64,000 nucleotides of DNA, from the NCBI GenBank assembly GCA_973895155.1, contig OZ316896.1, positions 11,718,001-11,782,000 on the forward strand, read 5' to 3'. Every line of letters starts with the position of its first letter. The stretch's first letter is position 1. Origin of the DNA: Marsupella aquatica. Lineage: Eukaryota > Marchantiophyta. A program made the position numbers and the translations under genes. The notes below the pieces were generated by a model. That model was not told where the DNA came from and made no database searches. It saw only the letters and a program-made list of their open reading frames with translations. Shown one piece after another: positions 34,141 through 45,900 of this stretch.

Positions 34141-35355
34141 TTGTAGGTCTTGAAGTTTATTGCAGATAAGAATAGTTACTATCAATGAATGCCACCCCTG
34201 TTCGAGTTATTGTTGGCACTTTTATACTTCAGGTATGTTTTCTAATTGCTTGTTATCTCTGTTTTGTCCATTGCTAGCTTTTACACTGCCAAGAAAGTCC
34301 AGGAATTTAGTTGTTGCTTTGTGCATCTCCATTCACTCATTGTTGTTTGTCTACAGCAGGCTTATCATGGTCGAGTTCCAATGTGGATCTAGTTTTCGTT
34401 CAAGCAGTCATTGCAAATACACAAGTATGTGACGAATCATTGCTGCTTATTCGTGCTTGTTGTCTCTTGTACTATTGATTCTTGCTTGTTGTCTTTTTTA
34501 TCAATCTGCTCACAAACAGGGCTTTGTGTGTTTGCTCAGGTAAGCATTTCATTATGTTTTGTGAATTATGCTTTGTCTTTTTGCTGTAGATATAGGATTG
34601 TTTGCAGGGTACATCAAATCCAAGGAGACCACTGGGGAAGTAATGCCCTCAGTGGAGCTTGCCAGATTTCATCCCTGGCAATCTAGCGCTCCTTGGAGGC
34701 GAAGCAGGTGCAGGTAGCCTGGAAGTGGGGGGGTAAGGATTGCTTAGAGCCTAGCCATAGGGTTTGGGTTGTCCAAGGGATGTCGCTATTCAAGCAAGGT
34801 CCAGCCTCTCTGAGCGAGTCTGTGAGTAAATAAATTCCAAACAACCCATTGCACATGTCAAGGAGAGAGATTGGAGTGATGGGCCTGGCCCCGACTACAC
34901 ATGGACCAAGCACAGACTAGGACAAGCTCAACTAGGACAAGCTTAAATGGCCATGTGTAGATCTCATACTCTCTTGTGCTTACGCTGAAACCAGAGTCCT
35001 TGCATGCAAAGGGTACGTCCCTTCCCACCCGAAAGGAGAAAGCTGCAATGGATCTTAGACAAGCCAATTACCATGAGAAATGGCCGGGATGGGGCAAGGC
35101 CCTTGTGGAATTGGTCTGGTGGATGCGGTCTTGACATGTGGGTTTCCTTAGGCTGCTTGAAGGAGGCCAAAAATTCAAAAATGCCCATGCTATTGTCATT
35201 GAATGGGTCCTTACAAAGTAACCCATAACTCTTTGAGGTGTTCCAATTGTGTCCATTTTGATTGTGGTGTTTTTCTCTTGTCTTGTTCTATGTTTGCAGG
35301 CCTATGCCCTTAGCATATGTCAATTGGATAGGGAATTAAATGTGGGACTCAGAGG
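34141..35355 (+). other. Probable spliced 5' leader of the element C transposase gene
   Basis: T-rich, intron-like DNA with repeated TTGCTTGTTGTCT words. Several plausible acceptors lie here (for example TTGCTGTAG near 34,589 and TTTGCAG near 34,607), and TGTTTGCAG at about 35,300 is followed by a short leader to the ATG at 35,356. It has no convincing reading frame of its own. Confidence 0.35.
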
Positions 35356-38300
35356 ATGCCGCCTGCCACTGTTTTTCAAGCAGACTCAGAGTCAGGGGAA
35401 CGTAAACCCTTGACATCTTATAGCTACAAGATTGGTGAAACCTTTTATGATGCTAGAAAGAACTTGGAGTCAGGTTTTGACTTTGAGTTCCATTTCATGG
35501 ACATCAACCTTGCTTGTAGAATGTTGGACAAATTTGAGAGGTACAATCTAGTAGAGGATTGTGGTGGAAAGATTGTCATTATCCCAAAATACCCCAACAA
35601 TTTTGTCCAAGGAGATGTGCAGAATGGGTCACAACAAGTTCTTGGAAGCAGCCATGCGTCCAATAGACCTGGTAGCACATCTAGTGGAGACCAAGTTGGT
35701 ACTCCTACAATAGATGAACCCTCTAACCAGCCTGCAGATGGATCTCCATCCCAAGAGACCCAGCCTGTGAGTGCCCCATCCGGGGCCCCATCCCAAGAGA
35801 ACCAGCCTACAGGTGGACCCTCATCCCAGGAGGTTGAGCCTCAAATCAGCCTAAAGTCTGAATTGATGTCTCAGGACCTCAAGATAGCATGGGAAACTTC
35901 TGTGACAAAGTTGAGAGAGTGGATGACTTTTCTTAAGTGTGTGGACCACAAATGGAAAGTCAGAACCTGGGACAAGGATGGTGTGCCTCGTGGGCATATT
36001 GAGTGTTGCGAGTGTGACTACAGATATCAAGCAGTTGCATGTAGCAATGTGAAGGGTGTGGATAAAACTATGGTCAATAATGTGTTTACAAACTTCAGAG
36101 TGAAACACTTGCCATCCAAAAAGCATGCTCGACGTGTAGCATCTAACAGGGGTGAGAAAGTGGATCACAGAGAGATTTCTCAGAGAGCTAAAGCTAGTAC
36201 TCTGGATGATAGAGCCATACTTGATCAACATGTCAAGATTGTGGAGAAGATCAACTCAGCTCAGATTGTTGGTGGGATTGTTGGGCAAGACACATTTACA
36301 GTAGTAGGTGATGTGGACAAAGAGCCTATAGAGTTGGCCAAGTTCAAGCTTCGTTGTGAGTTTTGTGCTGAAAACCTGACATTGATTCCAAAACAACGCA
36401 ATCTAGAGTCCAATTTGGAAGCCCATGTGGGAGGTTTGAGTCATCTCAATTATGTCACAAGAAGTCAAAGGCCTGCTAGGGGCAACCCAGTGCATAGTGG
36501 TCGGCCTGGAAGACCTCGTGCGCCAGATGGAAGAGATGTCATTTGACAACAAAAAATAGTTGGGTTCTTAACTCGCCCCTCAAGTGGAGGAGCTTCCAAT
36601 TCTAGTTCAAAAGACAAAGGTATACTTGACAATCTCTCTTTACTATGTTGGGGTCTATGGCGTGATGTGGTGAAATATGGTTCAGATACCAGGCCTATCA
36701 AGGAGATCTTAAATGACCAGCTTAAATTAGATGGCAACTGGTATGCAGAGCCCATAGTGAGGGCAGAGGTGTGGTGTTTGATAACTCAGGAAAGTTGTGT
36801 GATCTCTGGTTTATTTCGACACAAAGATTGTAGACGAATATCAGAACTTGGTGGTGGGTTTATAGACTTGACCTGCTCGCAGTGTTTTAGCATAAAAATA
36901 GAGCAGGATTTTCGACTCAGGGTTTACAAGGAGTACAAAGCTCTTGAGAAAAGAGGTTCTAGAACAACTGGGAAAGGTAGGCGCTTAGATTACTTGACTA
37001 TTCCAGAGGTCCAGTATCAGGCTAAAAGTTACAGGAACCAAGTTTTGAGAGAGCGAAAATTGCAAAGAATCTTAAGTCACAAGTTGCTCATGGCAAAGGC
37101 TCTAGTCCCCAATATTAGTGAAGCGTGTCTTCACTATGAGGAACCAAACAAAGCAATTGTGTTGAAATTTTGTCACTCAATAATATTGGCACACAAACGA
37201 GGTGCCTTTGGTGGGAGAGGAGCTCTATGGGATATGTTGTCTGACATAGCACAAAACATCAATAGGGAAAAGACAGGATATCGATTTAAGCCGGGAACCA
37301 AGCTCCTTTGTCAAACACTATTTTTACATGGTGGAAGGCGAGTTGTTGATTGTCTTGCAACCAATGGAATTGGTCCTACCATCAACACCCTTCAACGGGA
37401 CCGAAGAGGCATGGCAGTGTTTCGTGCTGGAATTCATGCAGAGCAATTTCAGTTTGTTGCGGAAATATTTTCCAAACTGAAAGCTCGATTAAATATACAA
37501 GGACCCATTCCATGCTTTTTGGCAGAGGATGAGACTTGTGTGAAGAGGACTGTGAGGTGGCTACTCATTTCCTCCTCTTGCTCTGGTTATTCTTTTTGTT
37601 CAAGATTGTTTTGTGGTACACACAAAAATTGAACACAACTAATGAAGAGCCCACCTGCTATTGATTGCAGATGGTTGCCCAAACATGACACCCTTCTTGG
37701 ATTTTGTGGGACAAAAATTGACCATGAGTGTAGTGTTGGCTTGGAGATCCTGGTGGGGGAAGGAGAAGTTGGCTTCAACAACATTGCAGATGCCTTTGAC
37801 AATTATGTTGTAGCGCACCAGGCAAGATGTTTGACAGTAAATGCCCTTGTTGTTGGGTTTCCTCGATTATGCATCATGGGGATTGGCACATGTAACAAGT
37901 TTGATGCTCCATGGGTCAGGCGACAATGGAATAGCCTAGCGTCACTGTGGACTACACATTGCCTAGAGTCAGTGGGACCCTTATTGGGTCATGCTAGCGA
38001 TGGGGATGCACGGAGGAGAAAGCTTATGTTGGAAGACTACTCTGGAAGTGGGATACCGGGGCCAAGGCAGGACCTGAGGTGGGAAGCTTGGAAATTGACC
38101 CACTCTATGACCACTGTTGGACCATTGATCCATGCATATGGGTTGCATGATCAAGACTTTATTCATAATGGGAAGAAGCTAGTGAACCCATTGGATTCCA
38201 CTTCTCGTATTTTGAAATTAGGAGCAGAAATGGCGAACCTCAGTCACATCATAACCTGTTACAAATTGTACCTGAATAGTGATCATGGCTTGAATGAAGA

Positions 38301-40083
38301 GGACAAGTCAAGGAAAGATAGGCAAAATTGGGCTAGTGCACAACGACTATGTAGCCGCAAAGTACAGTCCTCCTTACGGATGCTTCGTCAACGTGGTGAT
38401 GCAAGAGTTGAACAGACTCTTGGAACAGAAGTTTACACTAGGATATGTGCAGACTACATTGACATATTTCTGAACACTAGTCTGAGTTTGCGACAGAGGA
38501 TTGTCCATTGTGGGAAGGTTGGGTTCTTCTTTAGACTATGGCGTCAATGGTGCTTTCATGGAAACCATTCAGTGGGAGGGAATACACAACCAATCAGTTT
38601 CACAAAAAATTGCATTCCCATGCAAAGCTTCCTTGACATTCAGATGTCAGTTCATTTTGTGGTCCTATTGGTAATCCAATTTAGGGACAATTTTTGACAT
38701 CTTCCAGTGCCATTGCATTTGACTGGGTCAGATGTTTGTGAGCAGTTTTTTTCTGCTGTAGGAGGTATGAATGGTCATGAACGAAGTTATGACTTGGCTG
38801 AGTTAGTAGAATGTGCTACCAATCAAAATCGATTGGCTGCAATGGATCTGGCTGAAGGAATGATGGGTGCAGGGAAGAGCCACGAAAAACATGAAAACAT
38901 TTGGATGAAGCTCACTACAATCCCGATAGGGATTCCTATTGTAGCAGATCAAATAGACTATGCAGGGATTGAAACAAATGAAGAAATAGTGATTGCTCTA
39001 CAAGAAGGTTTCCAACTTGCCCAAAATACGTGCACTGAGTTACAGATGAACCCTTCCACATCTTGCAGAGACAAGGTGTGGTGGAATTCCCCATGGAAGA
39101 TGGAAGCTAAAGGGGTCAAGTTTGGTAGTTGGTGTGATGTGAATGTTGATACATTAGTAGATGGAGGGCGGGATGTGGAGAAATCTGAGGAAGGTCAAAC
39201 AACCTCTCATGAGCGTGCATCCTTATTGGCTCAAACAGAAGTTGCAGAAGAGGACTCTGAGTCTCCTATCCCAATAGAACAACTTTTGATATATGCAGAC
39301 CCAGATGTAGAGGGAGTTGCTGCTCAAATGGAGGCCACCATGGGGATCATGCATTCTGACTTGATATATGGAGCAGCAAAACAGGATGTGAAGCCAACAG
39401 TAGAATACCGAAATCGATAAATTTACAAAAGTACTTTGGTCAGCCAGTTGACCCTCAACCCTCTCCTCAGTAAAGACAGATTAACTCAGATAAAGCAAAA
39501 TCACTACTTCAATAATTTAGTGGACAAACCTAATGTTAGAGCAAGTGCTGAAACAATGTTTGTTACAGTAGGTTCCAACTGTGGAGTACTATTCCTAGAT
39601 GATACATACAGTGCTCCTGAAACTAGAAGTTCAGAAGCAATTTCACGAACAGTGAGAGGAAAAGGACGAGGAAAGAGAGGTGGCAGTAGACCAGACGATT
39701 CTCTTCCAAATCCGAAGAGACCAAAAGGTGCAGCTGTGGTAATGTCTTCAAGTACGACACCAAAATATATGTGGTGGATAGGCAGAATTCAATCTATACA
39801 CAAAAAATATGGTGGGAAAATGGACAGAGCAAGAAGTGATTTGGATTTGCTTGATAGGCCTGGTGGTGAGGAGGCATGTAAAATTATGTTCCAATGGTTT
39901 TCTCGGATTGGAACTAGTAGGCATAAATTTGCCTACAATGTGTGTGATCCACAATTCATCGATTTGGACTGTGTTATATCAACAGTACACTTGACAGTGG
40001 ATCCACTATGTCCAGGAATTTTTCAATTGCATCCAGATGATGCAGTTGCTCTTGATAATTTTGCCAAAAACAAAATTCAATAA
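35356..40083 (+). pseudogene. Element C transposase-like protein (about 1,540 codons), stop-interrupted
   Basis: One frame runs through the whole stretch apart from an intron at 37,557-37,670 (GTGGCT...TTGCAG). Parts: an N-terminal region with a Cys-rich finger (ECCECDYRYQAVAC near 36,010); a second finger (LRCEFCAENL near 36,350); a third Cys pair (LTCSQCF); and an RNase H-like core. Core landmarks are AEDET (about 37,522), LLGFCGTKIDHECS, LCIMGIGTCNKFDAPWVRR and GHASDGDARRRKLML (about 37,987). A distal LTGSDVCEQFFSAVGGMNG follows at about 38,718. The acidic residues in AEDET and SDGD, plus a later Glu, are candidate catalytic residues. In-frame stops are TGA 36,544, TGA 38,695 and TAA 39,418; since the frame never shifts, decay is young. 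The tail (39,640-39,720) is basic. The family is one I associate with unclassified eukaryotic transposons. Confidence 0.65.
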
Positions 40084-40900
40084 TCTTATACAATAGGGTA
40101 AGCAACTTTCAATGTTATTGTATGTACCTTTCAAGTATGTGATTACTATGAAAGGCTTTGAATATGATTTTGATATTGTCTCTTATATTGTAATCAATTG
40201 TTTGATTGCAGAGATGACAAGAAAATTACCCACCATGTCTAAGTAATAATTACAGCCAAAGAAAATCTGATGGTACTATTTCCATATTTCTGAGTAATGA
40301 TTTCCTTGTGTTATGAGTATTGTCTAAAATCAACTATTAATCTATGGTTTCATGCATCAGGTTCAAAAGAAACTGCCAAGAACTTTACTGAACATTTGGT
40401 GCAAAGGGTTGAAGGCGTGCCCTATTTATCTCAGGCCCAATCTCAGGATAAATTATTTTAGCATTAGTATACAATCATGCCATTATTCCTCCTGACCAGG
40501 GTAGTAGAGCATAATCTTCCCTTTGTTAGATCCTTCTAGTGTTAATTTAGTTCACTTTTATGAGGTCTATAAGCAACCAAAGATACTATTATTTGGTCTA
40601 ATTTTATTGACCTATATAAAAGTATACCTGAACATAGTGGATCCACTCTCAAGTGTCCAGGTATAAATACCATCTATGTTTTTGAATTGTTTACATGTTA
40701 TATGACATTCATAATTTTAAAAAGTCAAGGGTGTTTTCTATTACTCAAAAAACTCTTTTATAAGTTACAAAAGGGTCAAATTTAACAGTGAAAATTAATA
40801 TTTTTATACTAACAAGAGATATTTTAATGACAATAAAAATATTAAGAAGGGGTACAAGGGGGGGTTCTGTTCTCAGGGGGGTTCACTTAATATGCTAAGA
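40084..40900. other. Element C right arm, non-coding
   Basis: AT-rich trailer after the transposase stop, ending in the inverted repeat at 40,896-40,914. No coding signal. Confidence 0.55.
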
Positions 40901-40914
40901 GTGAGGGCCCAGGG

Positions 40915-40922
40915 CATTGTGC
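40915..40922. repeat. Target duplication of element C, right copy
   Basis: CATTGTGC, matching 22,041-22,048. Confidence 0.85.
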
Positions 40923-41764
40923 CTCCACATGCTTGTGAGCAGGGGAGTCAACTGGCAACCGCATGACACCGGCCTCTGATCGATGTGTCTTATGCCATAC
41001 CATCAATTCTGCCAAGTCAGAACATCGATACATATGCAACAATCGAGGAATAATGGGAAACCAACGGACAACTTTCCTGGGCACCTTTTCCGTCAACATG
41101 TTGTTGTCATATCAAGGCTCATGACAAATTGGACACTCAGTTATGTTGGCATTGGTCTCATGATATAGGATGCAGTCATTCACTCAAGCATGAATGATAT
41201 GATATTCCATACCAATGGATGATAGAACTCTCTTTGCCTCCTTCCAAGTTCCTGGCAATACATTGTCACTAGGTAACATGAGGTCATGGCAAATTGCAAA
41301 CAAATACGATAGAAGGGCATTGCTTGCCTTGTGTTTTGCCTGAAGATTCATCAATGCCAAGATGGCAGAGAGTCTATTCAAACGAGCACCCCCATAAATA
41401 GGTGTTCTAGCATGTGCCTCCGCTTCTTCCCATTGTTGTTGACTTTCTGGTGTATGTTGAGGTCGGGGGTCATGTGCAGCATTTGGTGGAGGAGCTCCTT
41501 CATTGGGTGGTCCACGTCCTTCACCATCAACGTCCACACGGGCGTCCACACCAAACCAATCTGTCATGAAGTCATCCATGGCTGTCTCCTGGTCCTGCAT
41601 GACCTCAAAATCTGTCCTAGGTGCCCCTTCGTCCAAACCCTCATTGTCACTGTCATTGGATGAAGAATCTGTTGATGATGTGACTCCGTCTTGTGGCATG
41701 CCCATTTCTTCATATGTAGCTCTCAACCTCCTTGGCAACATATCTTGGCTAGGTCGCACATTCT
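40923..41764 (-). pseudogene. tnp2: CACTA tnp2 transposase, N-terminal region exon
   Basis: The exon begins at 41,764 after TCCATAG with NVRPSQDMLPRRLRATYEE. It runs through an acidic Ser-rich linker, ARTPIYGGARLNRLSAIL, SDNVLPGTWKEAKRVLSSIG, NDCILY and TECPICHEP. VPRKVVRWFPIIPRLL and WHKTHRSEAGVMRLPVDSPA follow, then HKHVEAQ at the element C junction, after which the frame resumes at 22,040. These are the standard landmarks at the front of Tnp2 transposases, including the CPxC zinc-ribbon half. TGA codons at 41,186-41,184 (Cys expected) and 41,114-41,112 (Arg expected) break it. With the TGA at 21,940 all three point stops are TGA. Confidence 0.88.
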
Positions 41765-41958
41765 ATGGACAATACAATAAAGCATTCACAATCAAACTCC
41801 AAATTAAATCCCTCATAAGACAAAAACAATATCGACACATATTATTAACATACAAAGTGAAAGAACATCATAGGTTTAGGGTGTAAACCCTAACTTACAA
41901 AATATATGTTCACAAAGCATGAAGGAACATATAAATCATACATATCCCTAAAATAAGC
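41765..41958 (-). other. Intron between SET-like exon and tnp2 exon
   Basis: AT-rich spacer that ends in TTGTCCATAG, a good acceptor for the tnp2 exon. On the minus strand it is downstream of the SET-like exon's stop codon. Confidence 0.5.
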
Positions 41959-42774
41959 CTAATCCCACTCATAATGTGTAAACAACTCCTCTCCGGCCTT
42001 GATGGTCCTAGTAGCTACAACTAGACAATGGTCATGATGATATTTGTGCCCATATGGTGCTGGAGGGGGACCATTAACAAAAACCCATTCACAGTTTTTC
42101 CTACGCTTAGGCCGGGTCCCCACAGTACTGTTAATGAAACCGGCTATATTTCCACTACGGATGGGATCACCATCAATTATACGTTGTTCACTATACTTCC
42201 TAGTGCAACCATCAAAAGTATCCATGTCCAATGCATAAGTCTTCCACTCAGGGTGTTGTACAAGGAGCATGTTCCAATGTCTTCGCTTGTAAATGGGTCC
42301 ACCATATGGGAACAACGTTGGTCCATCTTGAGAGCGTCCTTTTCCACCCATATCATCCACAATGATGTCCTGACAAGAAAAAATTCCATACCCATGTCTC
42401 TCCCCTAGTGTAGAACTTTTGACAATCCAATGTCTTCCCCAAACCTCTATTTCCTCACCATAGGTTATATCACATGGCAAACCAAGGCAATCAGGATTCC
42501 AATCCTTTATGATAGGAACACATTTCCCTGTGAATGTACAAGGTCCCCACCTACCATCAACCCTATAGGTGTACTGATCAACTTCCCCTCTAGGTTGCCT
42601 TTTAGACCGTTTTTTCCCTCTTGTAACAATACCATCACCTTGAACTGTCCCAACACCACTTCGCTCTGCTGCAACTAAACGGAAAGCTTGTGAAAGGGCC
42701 GAGCCTATAGCATCTAGAACTCCTTGTGAGGGAACATAGGGTGCTGGTGCCGTGGGTGTAGGCCTATTAGATAC
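41959..42774 (-). CDS. SET-domain-like exon inside the CACTA element
   Basis: An open 272-codon exon after the acceptor CCCTATAG (42,782-42,775), ending in TAG at 41,961-41,959. It has a basic linker (RGKKRSKRQPRGE), GRWGPCTFTGKC, a GYGIFSCQDI start, GNIAGFINSTVGTR, NCEW and finally IKAGEELFTHYEWD. GxG(I/L)F, GNIAxFINxS...NCE and GEELxxxY are the hallmarks of SET protein-lysine methyltransferases. The usual HS of NHSCxPN is replaced by ST followed by an insert, and there is no post-SET Cys cluster. Activity is therefore uncertain. It is in phase 0 with the donor of the 78-codon exon at 47,543, as is the tnp2 exon at 41,764, so the two may be alternative products of one gene. No damage is visible. 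Confidence 0.65.
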   Translation of the reverse strand, partial: VSNRPTPTAPAPYVPSQGVLDAIGSALSQAFRLVAAERSGVGTVQGDGIVTRGKKRSKRQPRGEVDQYTYRVDGRWGPCTFTGKCVPIIKDWNPDCLGLPCDITYGEEIEVWGRHWIVKSSTLGERHGYGIFSCQDIIVDDMGGKGRSQDGPTLFPYGGPIYKRRHWNMLLVQHPEWKTYALDMDTFDGCTRKYSEQRIIDGDPIRSGNIAGFINSTVGTRPKRRKNCEWVFVNGPPPAPYGHKYHHDHCLVVATRTIKAGEELFTHYEWD

Positions 42775-42826
42775 CTATAGGGAACAAATCCAACAAAGTG
42801 ATTGTAAACTTCCCCAACTTATCATG

Positions 42827-42831
42827 CTAGC
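42827..42831. repeat. Target duplication of element A, left copy
   Basis: CTAGC, repeated at 47,492-47,496. Confidence 0.85.
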
Positions 42832-42946
42832 TGTGATGCCTAGACAGGAATCACTCGACCGGTTAAGTGGGTAAAGCAAGAAGGCACCCTAGGAACACCT
42901 TAGTATAGGGACAAAACCAGGAAAATATAAACAATTAGGGGCAACC

Positions 42947-45900
42947 ATGGAACCCGGGCCGAGGCTGGAGGTAAGGCTGAGGGTGAAAACCCGATTAGGG
43001 TTAGGGTGCGTTAAGCGTCGGCGGCTAGGAAGGATCAACGGGAAGAAGGACCGGCAGAGGAGAGGGGTAAGGAGCGCTTGCAGGAGATGGTGGCTCATTT
43101 GCGAGCACGAACTAGGCAGACGACTACGGGAGGCCAACTACTGTCAGCTGCTTAGGCAAGCACTCGGGGAGAGAGTAGATACCGACGATCGACCTAAGGA
43201 GGGTATGAGCAACGTCAATCAAGCGGCACATTTCTGGGGATGCCTGTTCGAACGGGCAACTGAGTACATCAAGACTTACGAGGACGAGGAGTCAGAAAGG
43301 GCAGCTCGAGAACGGCAGGAGCTCGCTCGATTGTGGGAGCTGCAGAAGACGGCTTTCTTAGGAGGCGAACTCATCAAGGACGAGTTCCTGTGGACGCCTA
43401 CTTCCAATCAACTCGACGATCTTCTGTTTTGCAAAGACAGCGTCGTCGGCATCCGAGAGGCCATCAAGAACTGCAATGACATACACTGGGAATTAAAGGG
43501 TAGCACGGAAAGGTGGACCCGGGCAACGGTGCTAGGAGAAACCTCCACGGCAGCAGAGATGAAGAGGAAGGGGGCCGTCAACGATGAAGCCACCCCGGCA
43601 AAAAGAACGAGGTCGGCGGCACCAAAGAAGCCAGCCGAGCAGCAGAGCAAGGGGTAGGGAGAAGCCGAAGAGGAGGAGGTCGATCCCATCAAGGCCATTC
43701 CAACCAGGGATGACACCTGGAAGGGCTGGGCGGCAACCCTACCGGTGGAGGTGCAACTACATTTTGCACGGGAGGAGGATGCATGCTTTACGGCCATGCA
43801 GACCAAGAAGTACCAAGGCTTCATGGCCGGATCCGGCTTGGAGGCCTTTGTAAGATTACCATGGCTGAAGCCGGAGGTACCGGAGTCAGACCTATTAGAA
43901 TTCGTGGGGTCATGGGAACCCGAGACCAATTGCACGAGGATATATGGGAAGGATTTCTATCTTACTCCCAAGGTGATTGCCGAAGTGTTTGGCTTGCCGA
44001 TAGGCAATAAGACCAAAGTTGATACCAGGAAGACCTTGCCTGACAAGGAGTTCCGGTCGTTCCCCGGGCCATCAACGAAGAATGGCTTCTTCCGGAACAC
44101 CTGCACCAACCCGCACATAGGAGAGATGATCGACTTCTTGCGGGTGACCATGCATTGTAACTTGCCGAGGGCAGAGATTGGCAAGGCACAGGTCTATCTG
44201 GCAGAAAGGCCAGACCCAAGCCGGGACTACAACGGGTACCTCCTCAACCAATTGAAGAAGATCTTAAAGGAGGAGCAGCAGGTAATCGGCATGGGGAGCG
44301 TGTCGCGGCTTGGCTATCACATGCCGCTGTTGTGCCGGTATGCCAGAGGTCAGACTTTTGCCCCGGTACTTCCCCTGCAGGTAAGGGCACCCAAGGAAGC
44401 TCCAACGCCGAGGCCGTTGGCTGAGAAGCCTCAACCACCTGTTAGTCCTACGATCGAGCAGGTGTTTAGGCCCAGGAAGGAAGACTTGCCGATGCAGCAA
44501 CCAGGCATGCAGAGTCTGCTGAAACTACTGGAGAAAGAAAAGAAATCGGCATCGGCAACAACAACGGCAACGGCAACAATGCAGGACACTACTACAGAGG
44601 TAGGCCTACACCGGCTCACAAGAGAAAACCCCTTTGCTGGAGACAAGAAGAGAATCAGGCCGGAATCCAAGCCAGGTGTTCGAATGTACGTGGGAACCTC
44701 AAGCTCCGAATCTGAGGCAGAATTGCCTGAAGCTCCTACCGAGGAAGAGGAGAGGGAGAAGCCGGACGTCCAAGAGGTAGAGGAGGCAGTGGAGGACTGC
44801 AGCCATGATAATTCCGGCTATGGGTCGGACCATCACGTTCCAGGAGTAAGGACCTGTGGCCGGTTTGTCCCCACACTTCCAAGGGTAGTGCGAGGGGACC
44901 CCAACCAGCAGAGTAGCCCTGAGTCTCCCCCACCAGATGTTGCTCCCCCGAGCTTCGACGGCATAAAACAGACGGTGCAGGAATTTCAGGAGCGAATCAA
45001 GCAGGAGGAAGAGGCCGCCCTGGCTAAGGAAAAGGATTTACCAGGAGGAGATTGGCCGGAGGACATCAGGCGGCTAGCCGAAAAAGGAAGCAAACCTCTA
45101 GCCACGATTGAAGAGATCCGCAGGACGGCGTGGGAGCAGAGGCCACGATGGGCGATGCCGATCACTTCTACTTACTCCACCTACGCTAAGAATAGAGCCA
45201 TGGAGTATGGTGAGATGTGTGGGGAACTTGCGCTCGGCATCTTTGGAGAGGAGTTGGAGGTAGGACCCTTTTTTCATAGGGAGCAGTTGGAGAAGCACCA
45301 ATTAGAAGAAGCGGTGGCTTTAGAGAGAAGCAAGAAGGACGAGGTCATTCGGCGGCTTAGGAGGATGGAAGCCGAGATTGAAGATCTAAGGGCGGCCAAG
45401 AAAGCCCAAGATGAACTGCGGATTAAACGACATGAGCTGAACATCATGCAGGGGCAGTTGGACGCCGCACAGGCTGATAATCAGAATATCAAGGATAAAC
45501 TGACTCAGACGCAGGAAGAGTTGGCTGACACGATCAAAGAGAGGGAGAAGTGGAAGCAAGAGCTGAAGAATACAGAGGAGGCCCACATAACAGCCAACAG
45601 CCGGGCCATGGCGGAGACCCAAAGAAAGGAATGGGCGTTGAAAGGGGAGCTCGAGAAAATCCGCGGAGCCCTTGAGCAGAAGGAGGTCGAGTTAGGGAAA
45701 TCCTATCAAGGGATTATGGCGCTGCAGCAGGAGCTTGCGTCCCTGACGGCCAGCTTCAAGGCCGACCTAAGGGAGAAGGACGAGATGCTCGAACAGACTT
45801 ACGCCAAGATGAACCAGATGGAGTCTGTCATCATTGCAGAGCTCGACAAGGAGCTAAGAGCAACCCAGGAGGAGAGGGCTACCTTGAAGAAGGAATTGGA

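Larger units (their letters stand above)
22049..40914 (+). mobile_element. Element C, 18.9-kb terminal-inverted-repeat transposon inserted in tnp2
   Basis: The left tip CCTGGGCCCTCAGTATTAG and the inverted right tip CCTGGGCCCTCACTCTTAG match in 17 of 19 bases. Outside lies the duplication CATTGTGC (8 bp; one base of the boundary is ambiguous, so 7 bp is possible). Removing the element rejoins the tnp2 codons. It contains a giant transposase-like frame (35,356-40,083). To its left it holds fragments of several host-type genes and a candidate dioxygenase. An 8-bp duplication fits hAT, P or KDZ-type elements, but the tips and protein do not match those I know well, so the superfamily is left open. 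Confidence 0.82.

Noticed and set aside
33543-34913. Minus-strand frames of 70-80 codons near the middle of element C
   Set aside because: No domain-like sequence; the region looks like intron or leader of the plus-strand transposase gene.
35356-40083. UGA recoding to explain many in-frame TGA codons
   Set aside because: TAA and TAG stops and frameshifts occur in the same set of broken genes, and several TGAs sit at expected Arg or Trp positions; deamination is simpler.
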